From assembly GCF_009768885.1 (NCBI RefSeq), contig NZ_WSQA01000005.1, positions 268,182-332,181 of the forward strand: a DNA stretch of 64,000 nt. The letters run 5' to 3'. The notes under the pieces are model-generated. The model had not been told where the DNA came from. It saw only the letters and a list, made by a program, of their open reading frames with translations, and searched no databases. Shown in pieces: positions 47,301-56,856 of this stretch (within the stretch, counting starts at the first letter, position 1; every line of letters begins with the position of its first letter). The DNA comes from Sphingobacterium humi (GTDB lineage Bacteria; Bacteroidota; Bacteroidia; Sphingobacteriales; Sphingobacteriaceae). The position numbers and the translations under genes were made by a program.

Positions 47301-47644
47301 TATTTTGTGGTTTCGATAAAACTAAAAAAGTGCCCTTTGTAAGTATAGACACCTAGCTGGCGAATATACACAAATTTTCGGCCAAAAACGACAGAAATAG
47401 CCCTTAAAAATATCCACAACAGAGGGCTATTGTTAGTTATTTTTTGAACCCAATGGAAAAGAGGTTTGTTGGCTTTATTGTGAAAAAATGACATAAAAAA
47501 AGAGGATAAATTGTCATATTTCAAACAAAAGCGGAAAATGCTTTAAAAAATTTTAAAAATATTTTACCTTTGGGCATTCAAACTTTAGTGTAGCTTGACG
47601 AAGGCTCGCTAAGCACCTTATATTAAACAAATTACTAGAGAATA
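47301..47644. other. Divergent gyrA-serC intergenic region
   Basis: This 344-base stretch is AT-rich and contains no ORF with coding character. It contains the putative serC promoter element at 47565-47572. On the gyrA side I see TTTG and TATACTTA sequences in suitable order and spacing on the minus strand, but they match the consensus poorly. Confidence 0.4.
47565..47572 (+). promoter_or_regulatory. Putative -7 promoter element for serC-serA
   Basis: TACCTTTG matches TAnnTTTG. It lies 72 bases before the serC start, so the leader would be about 65 bases. The upstream DNA is A/T-rich without a clean TTTG. Confidence 0.45.
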
Positions 47645-48712
47645 ATGAAACATAATTTCGGAGCAGGCCCTTGTATTTTACCCAAGGAAGTCTTTGAAGA
47701 GGCTTCTAAAGCAGTGTTAGATTTTAATGGATCTGGACTATCCATTTTAGAAATCTCCCACCGCTCGAAAGACTTTGAGGCCGTTGTTGTAGAAACAGAA
47801 CGCTTGGTGCGCGAATTGCTCAATGTACCCCAAGGGTATTCCATCTTGTTTTTGCAGGGTGGTGCCAGCCAGCAATTTGCTATGGTACCTATGAACCTAT
47901 TGCCGGAAGGCGGCAAGGCAGCCTACCTGGATACGGGTGTATGGGCGAGCAAAGCAGCCAAAGAAGCTAAAAAATTAGGACAGGTAGACATCGTTGCTTC
48001 CTCAAGCGATCAAAACTATACCTACATCCCTAAGGACTATAGCATTCCTGCAGATGCAGCTTATTTCCACTTTACATCCAATAACACCATCTATGGAACG
48101 GAAGTTTTCGAAACGCCGAAAGCAAACATTCCTGTAGTTGTGGATATGTCTTCGGATATCTTAAGTAGAACAATCAATGTTGCAGACTATGATTTAATCT
48201 ACGCGGGTGCACAAAAGAATATGGGCCCGGCCGGAGTGACCTTAGTGATTATCAAAGATGAATTGTTCGGAAAGTCTGGACGTACTATCCCAACCATTTT
48301 TGAATATGAACCGCATGCCAAAGCAGGTTCTATGTATAATACCCCGCCGGTTTTCTCCATCTATGTATCCATGTTGAATTTACGTTGGTTGAAAAATAAA
48401 GGCGGAGTTGAGGTTATTGAGCAAGAAAACATCATCAAGGCCCGCACCTTGTATGAAGAAATCGATCGTAACCCTTTCTTCAAAGGTACAGCTGCCGTAG
48501 AAGACCGTTCCAGAATGAACATCACCTTTGTTATGGAGAACCCAGACCATGAAGCGGAGTTCTTGGAATTGGCGAAAGAACGCGGGTTGGTAGGAATTAA
48601 AGGCCACCGTTCTGTAGGTGGTTTTAGAGCATCGGTGTACAATGCCTTGACGATTACTTCGATCAATGCCTTGGTTGACGCGATGAGAGAATTTGAAGAA
48701 AAGCATAACTAA
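47645..48712 (+). CDS. serC: 3-phosphoserine aminotransferase
   Basis: SerC makes phosphoserine from 3-phosphohydroxypyruvate and glutamate, the second step of serine synthesis; it also acts in pyridoxal phosphate synthesis. The 355-aa product begins [11 protein letters not shown], as is usual in SerC, and has the PLP lysine in [11 protein letters not shown] (K191). serA follows after seven bases, so the first two enzymes of the pathway are made together. serB is not in the window. Confidence 0.95.
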   Translation: MKHNFGAGPCILPKEVFEEASKAVLDFNGSGLSILEISHRSKDFEAVVVETERLVRELLNVPQGYSILFLQGGASQQFAMVPMNLLPEGGKAAYLDTGVWASKAAKEAKKLGQVDIVASSSDQNYTYIPKDYSIPADAAYFHFTSNNTIYGTEVFETPKANIPVVVDMSSDILSRTINVADYDLIYAGAQKNMGPAGVTLVIIKDELFGKSGRTIPTIFEYEPHAKAGSMYNTPPVFSIYVSMLNLRWLKNKGGVEVIEQENIIKARTLYEEIDRNPFFKGTAAVEDRSRMNITFVMENPDHEAEFLELAKERGLVGIKGHRSVGGFRASVYNALTITSINALVDAMREFEEKHN

Positions 48713-48719
48713 TTTTTAC

Positions 48720-49667
48720 ATGAGAATTTTAGCAAACGATGGGATCGATCCTATCGGAAAAAAAATATTAGAAGAAGCCGGTTTTGTAGTAGATACAAAC
48801 CATATTCCCCAAGAGGAATTAGCCGCACGCTTGAACGACTACGATGCAGTTACTGTTCGTAGCGCTACTAAAATCAGACAGGCCTTAATCGATGTCTGCC
48901 CGAATATTAAAGTGATTGGCCGCGGTGGCGTTGGTATGGATAATATCGACGTAGATTACGCCCAATCCAAAGGTGTCAAAGTCGTAAATACCCCCGCAGC
49001 ATCCTCACATTCCGTTGCTGAATTGGTGTTTGCCCACCTGTTAAACGGTGTTCGCTTTTTATACGATGCCAACCGCAAAATGCCGGTGGAAGGAAGTACA
49101 AACTTCGGCGGGCTGAAGAAAGCCTATGCTGCCGGATCTGAGCTGCAAGGGAAAACATTAGGTGTTGTAGGATTTGGTCGTATTGGTCGGGAAACCGCAA
49201 AAATCGGACTTGGTTTAGGCATGCATGTCATCTATTCGGATCTGTTCGAAGGACCCAAATCATTAAGCTTAAGTCTTTCTGGTGGCGTTCAAGTAGAAGT
49301 GCCTGTTAATCAGATGGAACTGGAAGAAGTTTTGCGGAACGCAGACTTTATTTCCTTACACGTTCCATTTACCGATAAACCGGTTATTGGAAAAGAAGAA
49401 TTTGCCCTGTTGAAAGATGGGGTAGCCCTAGTGAATGCTTCCCGTGGGGGAGTAATCGACGAGTTAGCTTTGGTCGAAGCCCTTAATGCAGGGAAAGTAG
49501 CCTTCGCCGGATTGGATGTGTATGACGATGAGCCTACGCCACGTGCGGAGGTCTTAACGCATCCTAAAATATCCTTAACTCCGCACATCGGTGCGGCCAC
49601 CAATGAAGCGCAAGAGCGCATTGGTGAGGAATTAGCCGGATTACTGATCGAAAACCTGAAGAAGTAA
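48720..49667 (+). CDS. serA: D-3-phosphoglycerate dehydrogenase, short form
   Basis: SerA oxidises 3-phosphoglycerate with NAD, the first step of serine synthesis. The 315-aa product has the Rossmann motif GFGRIGRE (151-158), the catalytic Arg in NASRGGVIDE and the His in LTPHIGAAT. It has no C-terminal ACT domain, so it should lack the serine-feedback module of the long form. The ATG at 48720 is chosen because an upstream ATG at 48693 lies inside serC and adds no family sequence. Confidence 0.92.
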   Translation: MRILANDGIDPIGKKILEEAGFVVDTNHIPQEELAARLNDYDAVTVRSATKIRQALIDVCPNIKVIGRGGVGMDNIDVDYAQSKGVKVVNTPAASSHSVAELVFAHLLNGVRFLYDANRKMPVEGSTNFGGLKKAYAAGSELQGKTLGVVGFGRIGRETAKIGLGLGMHVIYSDLFEGPKSLSLSLSGGVQVEVPVNQMELEEVLRNADFISLHVPFTDKPVIGKEEFALLKDGVALVNASRGGVIDELALVEALNAGKVAFAGLDVYDDEPTPRAEVLTHPKISLTPHIGAATNEAQERIGEELAGLLIENLKK

Positions 49668-49685
49668 ACAAACCGCATGTAATAG

Positions 49686-49730
49686 ATGCGGCACAATAGC
49701 AATTATTTGCAGTTGTGCCGCATTTTTTTT
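49686..49730 (+). terminator. Rho-independent terminator after serC-serA
   Basis: ATGCGGCACAA (49686-49696) and TTGTGCCGCAT (49713-49723) form an 11-pair stem with a loop that itself can fold (GCAA/TTGC), followed by eight T. Confidence 0.85.
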
Positions 49731-49782
49731 GGATTAATCCTTATATTCACACCAGCTAAAAACAACGTTAAATTAGAGAGAT

Positions 49783-51096
49783 ATGAAAATTCTTAAGTTC
49801 GGAGGAACATCCGTAGGAAGTGCTGAACGTATCAAAGGTTTACTGGATATTGTAAACCCGGCAGAACGTCAGATTGTCGTGCTTTCCGCAGTCGCAGGAA
49901 CCACCAATGCCTTAGTAGAAATCGGTAAAGCTTATCTAAATGGTAAGAAGGACGAAGCTAAGCAATTGATTGTTGCGCATAAGGAAAAGTATGAAGGCTT
50001 AATTAAAGCCCTTTTTAGCACAGAAAACGGCTATAAGAACGGCAAAGAATTAATCGATTATCACTTTAACCTGATCGCCTCCTTATCGAACGATCTTTTT
50101 ACCCCAACCGAAGAGAAGATCATTCTAGCACAAGGCGAGTTGATGTCAACAACCTTATGGCATTTCTACCTGGAAGAAATCGGCGTAAAATCCGTCCTAC
50201 TTCCAGCCTTGGACTTCATGAAAATTGATGAAGATAACGAGCCTATCGTGCCGTTTATCCATGAGAAACTGAGTGCTATTTTAGCGGAGCATGACGATAA
50301 TAGTTTGTTTATTACCCAAGGGTATATTTGTAGAAACTCTTTCGGCGAAATTGACAACCTACGCCGTGGCGGATCTGACTATACGGCTTCCCTTATTGGT
50401 GCAGCGATACAAGCCGATGAGGTTCAGATTTGGACCGACATCGACGGTATGCATAATAATGACCCGCGGATCGTTAAAAATACCACACCCATCGCCAGCC
50501 TAAGCTTTGATGAGGCGGCGGAATTAGCCTATTTCGGCGCAAAAATCCTGCATCCTCAATCGGTATTTCCAGCGCAAAAATACAATGTGCCCGTGCGCCT
50601 TTTAAATACCATGGATCCCAAAGCCTCCGGCACCTTAATATCGAAGGATGGCGGACAAAAAGGGGCTATCCGTGCCATCGCTGCCAAAGATGAAATTACT
50701 GCCATTCATATCCATTCTTCCCGGATGCTGTTGGCTTATGGTTTCTTGCGTAAAATCTTTGAAATCTTCGAACGTTATAAAACACCAATCGATATGATTA
50801 CCACATCGGAGGTGGCAGTATCCTTAAGTATCGACGATACCCGCAACCTAGAGGATATCATTCGTGAGGTGGAAGACTTCGGAACCGTAAGCGTCGACCG
50901 CGATCAAACCATCGTATGTATCGTAGGAGATTTTGGTGCTAATACGCATGGCTATGCCGCTCGTGTATTGGATGCTGTAAAACACTTGCCGGTGCGCATG
51001 ATCTCTTATGGAGGCTCAGATTATAACGTTTCTATTCTTTTGGATTCCGAACATAAAACAGAAGCTTTACGCTCCTTACACAATAGATTGTTTTAA
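49783..51096 (+). CDS. lysC: Aspartate kinase
   Basis: This enzyme phosphorylates aspartate, the first step to lysine, threonine and methionine. The 437-aa monofunctional protein starts MKILKFGGTSVGS (the KFGGTS nucleotide motif) and has RRGGSDYTA and DIDGMHNNDPR segments of the kinase core, then a regulatory C-terminal part of two ACT-type domains (about residues 305-437). lysA begins ten bases after the stop, so the pair serves lysine and diaminopimelate supply, including peptidoglycan. Confidence 0.93.
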   Translation: MKILKFGGTSVGSAERIKGLLDIVNPAERQIVVLSAVAGTTNALVEIGKAYLNGKKDEAKQLIVAHKEKYEGLIKALFSTENGYKNGKELIDYHFNLIASLSNDLFTPTEEKIILAQGELMSTTLWHFYLEEIGVKSVLLPALDFMKIDEDNEPIVPFIHEKLSAILAEHDDNSLFITQGYICRNSFGEIDNLRRGGSDYTASLIGAAIQADEVQIWTDIDGMHNNDPRIVKNTTPIASLSFDEAAELAYFGAKILHPQSVFPAQKYNVPVRLLNTMDPKASGTLISKDGGQKGAIRAIAAKDEITAIHIHSSRMLLAYGFLRKIFEIFERYKTPIDMITTSEVAVSLSIDDTRNLEDIIREVEDFGTVSVDRDQTIVCIVGDFGANTHGYAARVLDAVKHLPVRMISYGGSDYNVSILLDSEHKTEALRSLHNRLF

Positions 51097-51106
51097 TACA
51101 TTACAA

Positions 51107-52279
51107 ATGCAAATACATCAAATTAACCTGGACCGTTTAAAGGAATTTGAGACCCCTTTCTACTATTATGATATGGAATTATTGCACCGCACCTTAGCGG
51201 CTGCTAAAGTAGCAGCAGATAAGCGTGGTTTCCATATTCATTATGCGTTAAAGGCAAATTTTAACGATAGAATCCTACAGGCCATTCAGTCTTTAGGCTT
51301 TGGTGCAGACTGTGTGTCCGGGAATGAGGTACAAAAATCATTAGACATGGGCTTTCCGGCGGGGCAAATCACCTTTGCGGGGGTTGGAAAATCCGATAAA
51401 GAAATCAAACTGGCCTTAAAGGAACAGATTTTCGCCTTCAATGTCGAGTCTATCGAAGAATTACAGGTCATTGATACCTTGGCGGGCGAGCTAGGGGAGC
51501 GGGCTAATGTGTCGCTACGGATCAACCCGAATGTCGATGCGCATACCCACCATTATATTACCACGGGATTGGATGAGAATAAATTTGGAGTACCCAATTC
51601 CGAGCTTGAGCAAGCTGCTTCCGTGTTGCGCGAATGCCAACATGTAGACTTAGTGGGCTTGCACTTCCATGTAGGCTCGCAAATTACCGACATGAATGTC
51701 TTTAAGAGTTTATGTGTGAAGGTTAATGAATGGAAAAACTGGTTTGAAGAACGCGGTACGCAAATTAAAATCTTAAACGTAGGTGGCGGATTAGGGGTAG
51801 ATTATCATCATCCCGATACGCAGCCGATGCCAGATTTTGAAGCTTATTTTGATGTGTTCGATAAATTCTTGGAGCGCAATGGGCAGCAAGAAGTACATTT
51901 CGAACTCGGTCGCGCTTTGGTGGCTCAAGCAGGGAGCCTCGTTAGCCGGGTCTTATACAGCAAAAGTGGCGTCAAGAAAAACTTCCTCATCTTAGATGCA
52001 GGGATGACCGAATTAATGCGCCCAGCATTATATCAAGCTTTTCATAAAATTGAACGCTTGGGCAGCCATGCTGATGCGGAAGAGCTTAACTATGATGTGG
52101 TAGGCCCCATCTGCGAAAGCTCCGATTGCTTCGGAAAAGAAGTGCCCTTGCCGGTATCTAAACGTGGAGATTTAATCGCAATCCGCACCGCAGGTGCCTA
52201 TGGTGAAGTGATGGCTTCACGCTATAACCTGCGCGAAGAGATTAGATATGTGTATTCTGATGCCTTTCAATTGGTATAG
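51107..52279 (+). CDS. lysA: Diaminopimelate decarboxylase
   Basis: LysA converts meso-diaminopimelate to lysine using PLP. From the ATG at 51107 the product is 390 aa, starts MQIHQINLDRLKEFETPFYYYD, carries the PLP lysine in HYALKANFN (K49), the GLHFHVGSQ segment, the GGGLGVDY phosphate-binding loop, and the C-terminal CESSDCFGKE active-site cysteine. An in-frame ATG at 51008 lies within lysC and is not used in family members. A strong hairpin terminator follows. Confidence 0.94.
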   Translation: MQIHQINLDRLKEFETPFYYYDMELLHRTLAAAKVAADKRGFHIHYALKANFNDRILQAIQSLGFGADCVSGNEVQKSLDMGFPAGQITFAGVGKSDKEIKLALKEQIFAFNVESIEELQVIDTLAGELGERANVSLRINPNVDAHTHHYITTGLDENKFGVPNSELEQAASVLRECQHVDLVGLHFHVGSQITDMNVFKSLCVKVNEWKNWFEERGTQIKILNVGGGLGVDYHHPDTQPMPDFEAYFDVFDKFLERNGQQEVHFELGRALVAQAGSLVSRVLYSKSGVKKNFLILDAGMTELMRPALYQAFHKIERLGSHADAEELNYDVVGPICESSDCFGKEVPLPVSKRGDLIAIRTAGAYGEVMASRYNLREEIRYVYSDAFQLV

Positions 52280-52288
52280 AAAGCATAT

Positions 52289-52339
52289 TTTTAAAACAAA
52301 ACTCCCCATGTAAACTTCATGGGGAGTTTTGTTTTAAAA
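52289..52339. terminator. Strong hairpin terminator after lysA, bidirectional
   Basis: Two 22-base arms (52289-52310 and 52318-52339) are exact reverse complements around a seven-base TAAACTT loop. The inner stem is GC-rich (CTCCCCATG) and its flank reads TTTTGTTTT on both strands, so it can end lysA and the convergent gene. Confidence 0.85.
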
Positions 52340-52346
52340 ATATAGA

Positions 52347-52814
52347 CTATCGATTTGAAAAATGATTGTAGGTAGCAGACAGCATAATTTTTATTATCGT
52401 TTCTTTTAAGTCAACATTTTTACATTTTCTATTAATCAGCATATATGCGCTAATCTCCTTGTATATAAAATGCTGAAAGGTTATATCACCAATTCTTTTT
52501 CTTACGATAGCTGAATAAACTTTAAATCGTTGATTTTCTTCTAGCTGCTCCCAACGTCCAATTGTTTTTCCTTTTTTATTTTTCTTTTTGTTGACAGGGT
52601 CAAAGGACCGTGCTCCGGCAAATCCAAAGGATGCTGTTGGGTATTTTTCCAATAACAGAGGGATGACTTTTAGACATGTAATTACAATATTCCCTAAGTC
52701 CCCTCTGTTGGTTATTAACGAATACTTTTTAGTGCTTTTTCGAAAGGGTTTAGGATAAAATTTTAATGCAAAGAAATCATTGTCATGATAATCAGCAAGT
52801 AAAATGTATTGCAA
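52347..52814 (-). CDS. Hypothetical protein with unclear start (155 aa or longer)
   Basis: The first in-frame usual start codon is the TTG at 52814, giving 155 aa. However the same frame is open up to 52931 and that extra stretch (NYLGYELKFIQCKRISDQSA...) reads like coding sequence continuous with the rest, with no ATG, GTG or TTG in it. The protein has a basic centre (RSFDPVNKKKNKKGKTIG) and a KVYSAIVRKRIG segment; I do not recognise a characterised family. Either a rare CTG start at 52928 is used, or a stop codon at 52932 interrupts an older, longer gene. It ends at the lysA terminator. Confidence 0.6.
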   Translation of the reverse strand: MQYILLADYHDNDFFALKFYPKPFRKSTKKYSLITNRGDLGNIVITCLKVIPLLLEKYPTASFGFAGARSFDPVNKKKNKKGKTIGRWEQLEENQRFKVYSAIVRKRIGDITFQHFIYKEISAYMLINRKCKNVDLKETIIKIMLSATYNHFSNR

Positions 52815-52931
52815 TTTAGTGATAGGTGAATAAAATTTATAAATAAAGGTAATTAGATGTGCTGATTGATCACTTATTCTTTTACATTGAATAAATTTTA
52901 ATTCATATCCGAGGTAATTAAAATTCAGAAA

Positions 52932-53123
52932 TTAAGGAATTAACGGATGACAGATATCTATTGAAGGCACCGTAGTTTTGTGACCCTTTATCGACTGTAG
53001 GGAAATCAGTGATTTTTTGATTTTCACTGCCTTTATAGGTAATTGGCTTAATTCGCTTTCTAAGGTCCAATTTAACCTTTCACCTTTTGAGGGGCGTTTG
53101 TTTTGTTTATGACCATTTACCAT
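52932..53123 (-). CDS. Possible small protein (63 aa) or N-terminal remnant of next gene
   Basis: This ORF is in the same frame as the gene at 52347-52814 and ends with TAA three bases before the open stretch of that gene. A good TAnnTTTG element lies 21 bases upstream of its ATG. The 63-aa product is basic and Lys/Ser rich without a recognised family. It may be an independent small gene or the front part of an interrupted gene. Confidence is low. Confidence 0.3.
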   Translation of the reverse strand: MVNGHKQNKRPSKGERLNWTLESELSQLPIKAVKIKKSLISLQSIKGHKTTVPSIDICHPLIP

Positions 53124-53143
53124 GTAGTGAACTGTTTGATATT

Positions 53144-53151
53144 CAAAAATA
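53144..53151 (-). promoter_or_regulatory. Putative -7 promoter element
   Basis: On the minus strand TATTTTTG matches TAnnTTTG. It lies 21 bases before the ATG at 53123, giving a leader of about 14 bases. The region between it and the clpB terminator is AT-rich and otherwise empty. Confidence 0.4.
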
Positions 53152-53223
53152 CTACATAGCTGTTAAAGCATATTTATTTAACTATAAATAAATAATTAAA
53201 TATGGCTTTATCAATGACAGCAT

Positions 53224-53278
53224 AAAAAAGTCTATTAACGACTAAGAGCGCCAATTAGGCGCTCTTAGTCGTTAATAG
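53224..53278 (-). terminator. Rho-independent terminator of clpB
   Basis: Arms at 53232-53252 and 53258-53278 are exact 21-base reverse complements with an AATTA loop; on the minus strand the hairpin is followed by a T-run (A-run at 53224-53229 on the plus strand). It lies 17 bases after the clpB stop. Confidence 0.88.
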
Positions 53279-53295
53279 CTTCCGATAAGGAAGAA

Positions 53296-55905
53296 TTATT
53301 CGTTATTCGTTTCGTTTTTATTTAAGAAAACAAATTTTCCATCGAACACATCCAATTGGATAATCGAATCTCGGCTCACTTTTCCGGATAAGATTTCTTT
53401 GGACAGCTCGTTTAATATCCTTTTTTGGATTACACGTTTCAGCGGACGCGCCCCATAAATCGGGTCGTAGCCTAACTGTGCCAACCAATCTAAAGCTTCT
53501 TCTGAGGCGGATAGGAAAATGTTCTGTTCCGCCAATTGATGCTGAACACGTTGGAACTGCATACGAACGATATCGCCGATTTCATTGCGGCTCAACGGGG
53601 TAAACATAATCACCTCATCGATACGGTTCAAAAACTCCGGACGAATGGACTTCTGTAAAAGCTCGAACACTTCGTCCTTGGTTTTACCTACCACATCATC
53701 CCGGTTTTCGTCGGTCAACTTCGAGAAGTTTTCCTGGATAATATGGGAGCCTGTGTTCGAGGTCATAATGATAATGGTGTTTTTAAAGTTTACTACGCGA
53801 CCTTTGTTGTCGGTCAGGTGTCCATCATCTAATACCTGCAACAGGATGTTAAATACATCCGGGTGGGCCTTTTCAATCTCATCGAGTAGCACCACGGAAT
53901 AAGGCCTGCGTCGAACGGCTTCGGTTAATTGTCCGCCTTCATCATAACCCACATATCCCGGAGGCGCGCCAATCAAACGCGAGACTGCGTGGCGTTCCTG
54001 ATATTCCGACATGTCGATCCGTACCAAGGCCTGCTCATCATCGAATAGAAACTCCGCCAAGGCCTTCGCCAATTCCGTTTTACCCACTCCGGTTGTTCCC
54101 AGGAAGATAAAAGAACCGATGGGGCGCTTCGCATCACTTAATCCAGCGCGGGAACGACGGATAGCATCAGAAATCGCTTCAATAGCCTCGTCTTGTCCAG
54201 CCACACGTTTATGGAGTTCCTCCTCCAAGTTCAGCAGCTTTTCGCGTTCCGATTGCACCATTTTGTTTACCGGAATGCCAGTCCAACGGGATACCACATC
54301 TGCAATATCCTCCGAAGTAACTTCTTCCTTCAGCATGCGGCTGCTATCCTGTTTTTCGGAAAGCTCCTGCTTCAACTGCTCCACCTTATCCTGCGCTTCT
54401 TTAATCTTGCCGTATCTTAATTCTGCCACCTTGCCATAATCGCCGGCACGTTCGGCCTGTTCCGCCTCCAGTTTGTAGTTTTCGATGTTTTGAATCTCCT
54501 GGTTCACCTGGTCGACTAAGGTTTTCTCCGATTGCCATGCCGCTTTTAAGGAGTCGCGTTCGCTCGATAGATTGGCAATGGTTTCGGAAAGCTCATTCAC
54601 CTTTTTCTCATCATGCTCTCGCTTGATGGCTTCCCGTTCAATTTCAAGCTGCATAATGCGGCGATCGAGCTCGTCTACCGATTCCGGAACGGAATCCATT
54701 TCCAGGCGCAATTTTGAGGCGGACTCATCCACCAAGTCGATGGCTTTATCCGGCAAGAAACGATCGGTTATATAGCGTTGCGATAATTCCACAGCAGCAA
54801 TGATTGCCTCATCTAAAATACGGACCTTATGGTGTGTTTCGTAGCGCTCTTTCAATCCACGAAGGATGGAAATGGCATCTTGTGTATCGGGTTCTTCCAC
54901 CATTACCTTTTGGAAACGACGCTCCAAGGCTTTATCTTTTTCAAAGTATTTCTGGTACTCGTTGAGGGTGGTTGCACCGATAGCGCGTAATTCACCGCGT
55001 GCTAAGGCTGGTTTTAAGATGTTGGCCGCGTCCATGGCGCCTTCACCACCTCCAGCACCAACTAAGGTGTGGATCTCGTCAATAAAGAGGATAATCTCTC
55101 CATCGCTGTCAGACACTTCTTTTACGACGGCTTTTAATCGCTCTTCAAACTCACCTTTGTATTTCGCCCCGGCTATTAAAGCGCCCATATCTAAGGAGAA
55201 TACGGTTTTCGATTTTAAGTTTTCTGGGGCATCACCTTTGATAATGCGGTGCGCAATACCCTCGGCAATCGCCGTTTTACCAACCCCGGGTTCACCCACT
55301 AAAATAGGGTTGTTCTTGGTGCGGCGGGAGAGGATCTGCATCACGCGGCGGATTTCCTCATCACGACCAATAACAGGGTCCAACTTGCCCGATTCCGCAA
55401 ACTCATTTAAGTTGCGTGCATATTTCCCTAGGGCATTATAGGTCGCTTCGGCATTCTGGTCGGTTACCCGGTTGTTGCCACGCAGTTCCTTAATGGCCAG
55501 TTTTAAATCTTTCTCCGTAACGCCCTGGTCTTTTAATAAGCCCGAAACTTTGTCGTTGGCTGAAAGCAAGGCTAGCAGGATGTGCTCGATGGAAACAAAT
55601 TCATCGTTAAACTCCTTGAGGTAGCTCTGTGCCTTTTGCAACACGGTAGCCGATGAATTGCTTAAGTAAACATTGCTGCCACTCACCTTCGGCAAAGCTT
55701 CAATCTGCTTGTCAACCTCCGCAGTAACGTAGTTAATATTGACGTTTAGCTTTTTTAGTAAATGCCCAATTACATTCTCGTCAACCGTTAATAAGGCTTT
55801 TAAGATATGTGCAGGCTCGATGGCTTGTTGCTGATTGCCCACAGCAATCTCCGATGCTTTTTGTATGGCCTCCTGGGCCTTGATGGTATAATTATTAAAG
55901 TTCAT
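53296..55905 (-). CDS. clpB: ATP-dependent chaperone ClpB
   Basis: ClpB is the hexameric disaggregase that pulls proteins out of aggregates with DnaK. The 869-aa product has the Clp N-domain (about 1-145), AAA domain 1 with Walker A GEPGVGKT (204-211), the coiled-coil middle domain (about 405-525) that distinguishes ClpB from ClpA and ClpC, AAA domain 2 with GTTGVGKTELAK, and a C-terminal D2-small domain. It lacks the ClpP-binding IGF/L loop. The gene is single with a strong terminator. No HrcA/CIRCE element was seen upstream. Confidence 0.96.
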   Translation of the reverse strand: MNFNNYTIKAQEAIQKASEIAVGNQQQAIEPAHILKALLTVDENVIGHLLKKLNVNINYVTAEVDKQIEALPKVSGSNVYLSNSSATVLQKAQSYLKEFNDEFVSIEHILLALLSANDKVSGLLKDQGVTEKDLKLAIKELRGNNRVTDQNAEATYNALGKYARNLNEFAESGKLDPVIGRDEEIRRVMQILSRRTKNNPILVGEPGVGKTAIAEGIAHRIIKGDAPENLKSKTVFSLDMGALIAGAKYKGEFEERLKAVVKEVSDSDGEIILFIDEIHTLVGAGGGEGAMDAANILKPALARGELRAIGATTLNEYQKYFEKDKALERRFQKVMVEEPDTQDAISILRGLKERYETHHKVRILDEAIIAAVELSQRYITDRFLPDKAIDLVDESASKLRLEMDSVPESVDELDRRIMQLEIEREAIKREHDEKKVNELSETIANLSSERDSLKAAWQSEKTLVDQVNQEIQNIENYKLEAEQAERAGDYGKVAELRYGKIKEAQDKVEQLKQELSEKQDSSRMLKEEVTSEDIADVVSRWTGIPVNKMVQSEREKLLNLEEELHKRVAGQDEAIEAISDAIRRSRAGLSDAKRPIGSFIFLGTTGVGKTELAKALAEFLFDDEQALVRIDMSEYQERHAVSRLIGAPPGYVGYDEGGQLTEAVRRRPYSVVLLDEIEKAHPDVFNILLQVLDDGHLTDNKGRVVNFKNTIIIMTSNTGSHIIQENFSKLTDENRDDVVGKTKDEVFELLQKSIRPEFLNRIDEVIMFTPLSRNEIGDIVRMQFQRVQHQLAEQNIFLSASEEALDWLAQLGYDPIYGARPLKRVIQKRILNELSKEILSGKVSRDSIIQLDVFDGKFVFLNKNETNNE

Positions 55906-56062
55906 ATAGTAAATTCTTGATTATGCTTGTTGGTATGATGGTAACAAAAGAAATGCCTATAGGTTTTTGAAAGATTTTAACTGAAAAAATGACAGGTTGT
56001 TTTGTTTAGTTCTGCCAAAAGTGCAGGGTGGGAGCTTGGCGATTCCTTTTATCATCAATTTG

Positions 56063-56262
56063 TCAGCACATTGTCATCACATTGCCATCGCATTGTCATG
56101 GTGAGCGGAGTCGAACCACGAACGACTGGTACGTCAGTACTACATTATAATATTGATTAACAGTTTTATACAACTACATCACACAAACGTAGTGGTGATT
56201 GCACTGACGTACCAGTCGTTCGACTCCGCTCACGATGACAGCACGATGACATCACGATGAAC
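56063..56262. repeat. REPIN-like inverted repeat element
   Basis: A left block (about 56093-56138) and a right block (about 56202-56240) are near-perfect reverse complements: both contain GAGCGGAGTCGAAC and GACTGGTACGTCAGT; the left one has a seven-base CACGAAC insertion. Outside the blocks both arms continue as degenerate TGTCATCGTGATG-type short repeats. The inner spacer is about 60 bases and AT-rich. Two REP-like sequences in inverted orientation fit a REPIN or small non-autonomous element that would be present many times in the genome. Confidence 0.65.
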
Positions 56263-56817
56263 AAACCTCACAACATCCCACCTTCCGCCTTCTCCCTTTT
56301 CACTTCCCTTTCACCCCCCTTTCACACCCGTATTAATCCCCTTTGCAAAGGCCTGAGAAAGGGGAGAGAAAGGAAGAATAAAAGACCTTTCTTCGCGAAA
56401 TGCTAAAAGCCAATAGGTTGTAACTATTTACCAGCTATCCTGAAGGTTAAAAATGTTGATCCGATTTATTGGGGCGATGCGCGTTAGTAGCGTGATGGGT
56501 TGCAGCATTCCTAACTTAATACGAGTATACTTTATATATTAATTAAGGAAATATATATTAACATATTAGGTTATGTTTTAACCTTTTCTTTGCTTATTTA
56601 AGACGTTTTCTTCCTTTTGTACACTTAATTAATCCTTTCATTTGCTTGATTTATTCTAATAATTAAGTCTTTTTTGTTAAAAAGGGCTTCCGTTGCTGCT
56701 TTTGAAGTGTAATAACAAGCGATGTAAGATGCTGAAAATGAGGTGAATAAAAATTGCTCTAAAAAATGTCCACCCAATGTCCACCCCCTATGTTTATTAA
56801 TTTGATTATGGCGATTA

Positions 56818-56825
56818 TATATTTG
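56818..56825 (+). promoter_or_regulatory. Putative promoter of the fimbrial cluster
   Basis: TATATTTG matches the -7 consensus TAnnTTTG and lies 31 bases before the ATG at 56857. TTTA at 56793 is placed 21 bases upstream, a fair -33 element. Confidence 0.55.
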
Positions 56826-56856
56826 TTTATCAATCGAAATTGTTAACCAATTAACC

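Larger units (their letters stand above)
55906..56856. other. Long intergenic region with inverted repeat element
   Basis: This 951-base region contains no supported gene. It contains the large inverted repeat element at 56063-56262, then a C/T-rich then G/A-rich stretch (56285-56370) that can form an imperfect stem (CTTCCCTTTC against GAAAGGAAG), and a promoter element at 56818-56825 close to the fimbrial cluster. Short ORFs here lack coding character. Confidence 0.5.

Noticed and set aside
54866..55441. 191-aa plus-strand ORF over clpB
   Set aside because: It is a serine-rich antisense shadow of clpB with no independent support.
56070..56260. CRISPR array suspected from short repeats
   Set aside because: Repeats are in inverted, not direct, orientation, spacing is irregular and no cas gene is present; a REPIN-like element explains it better.
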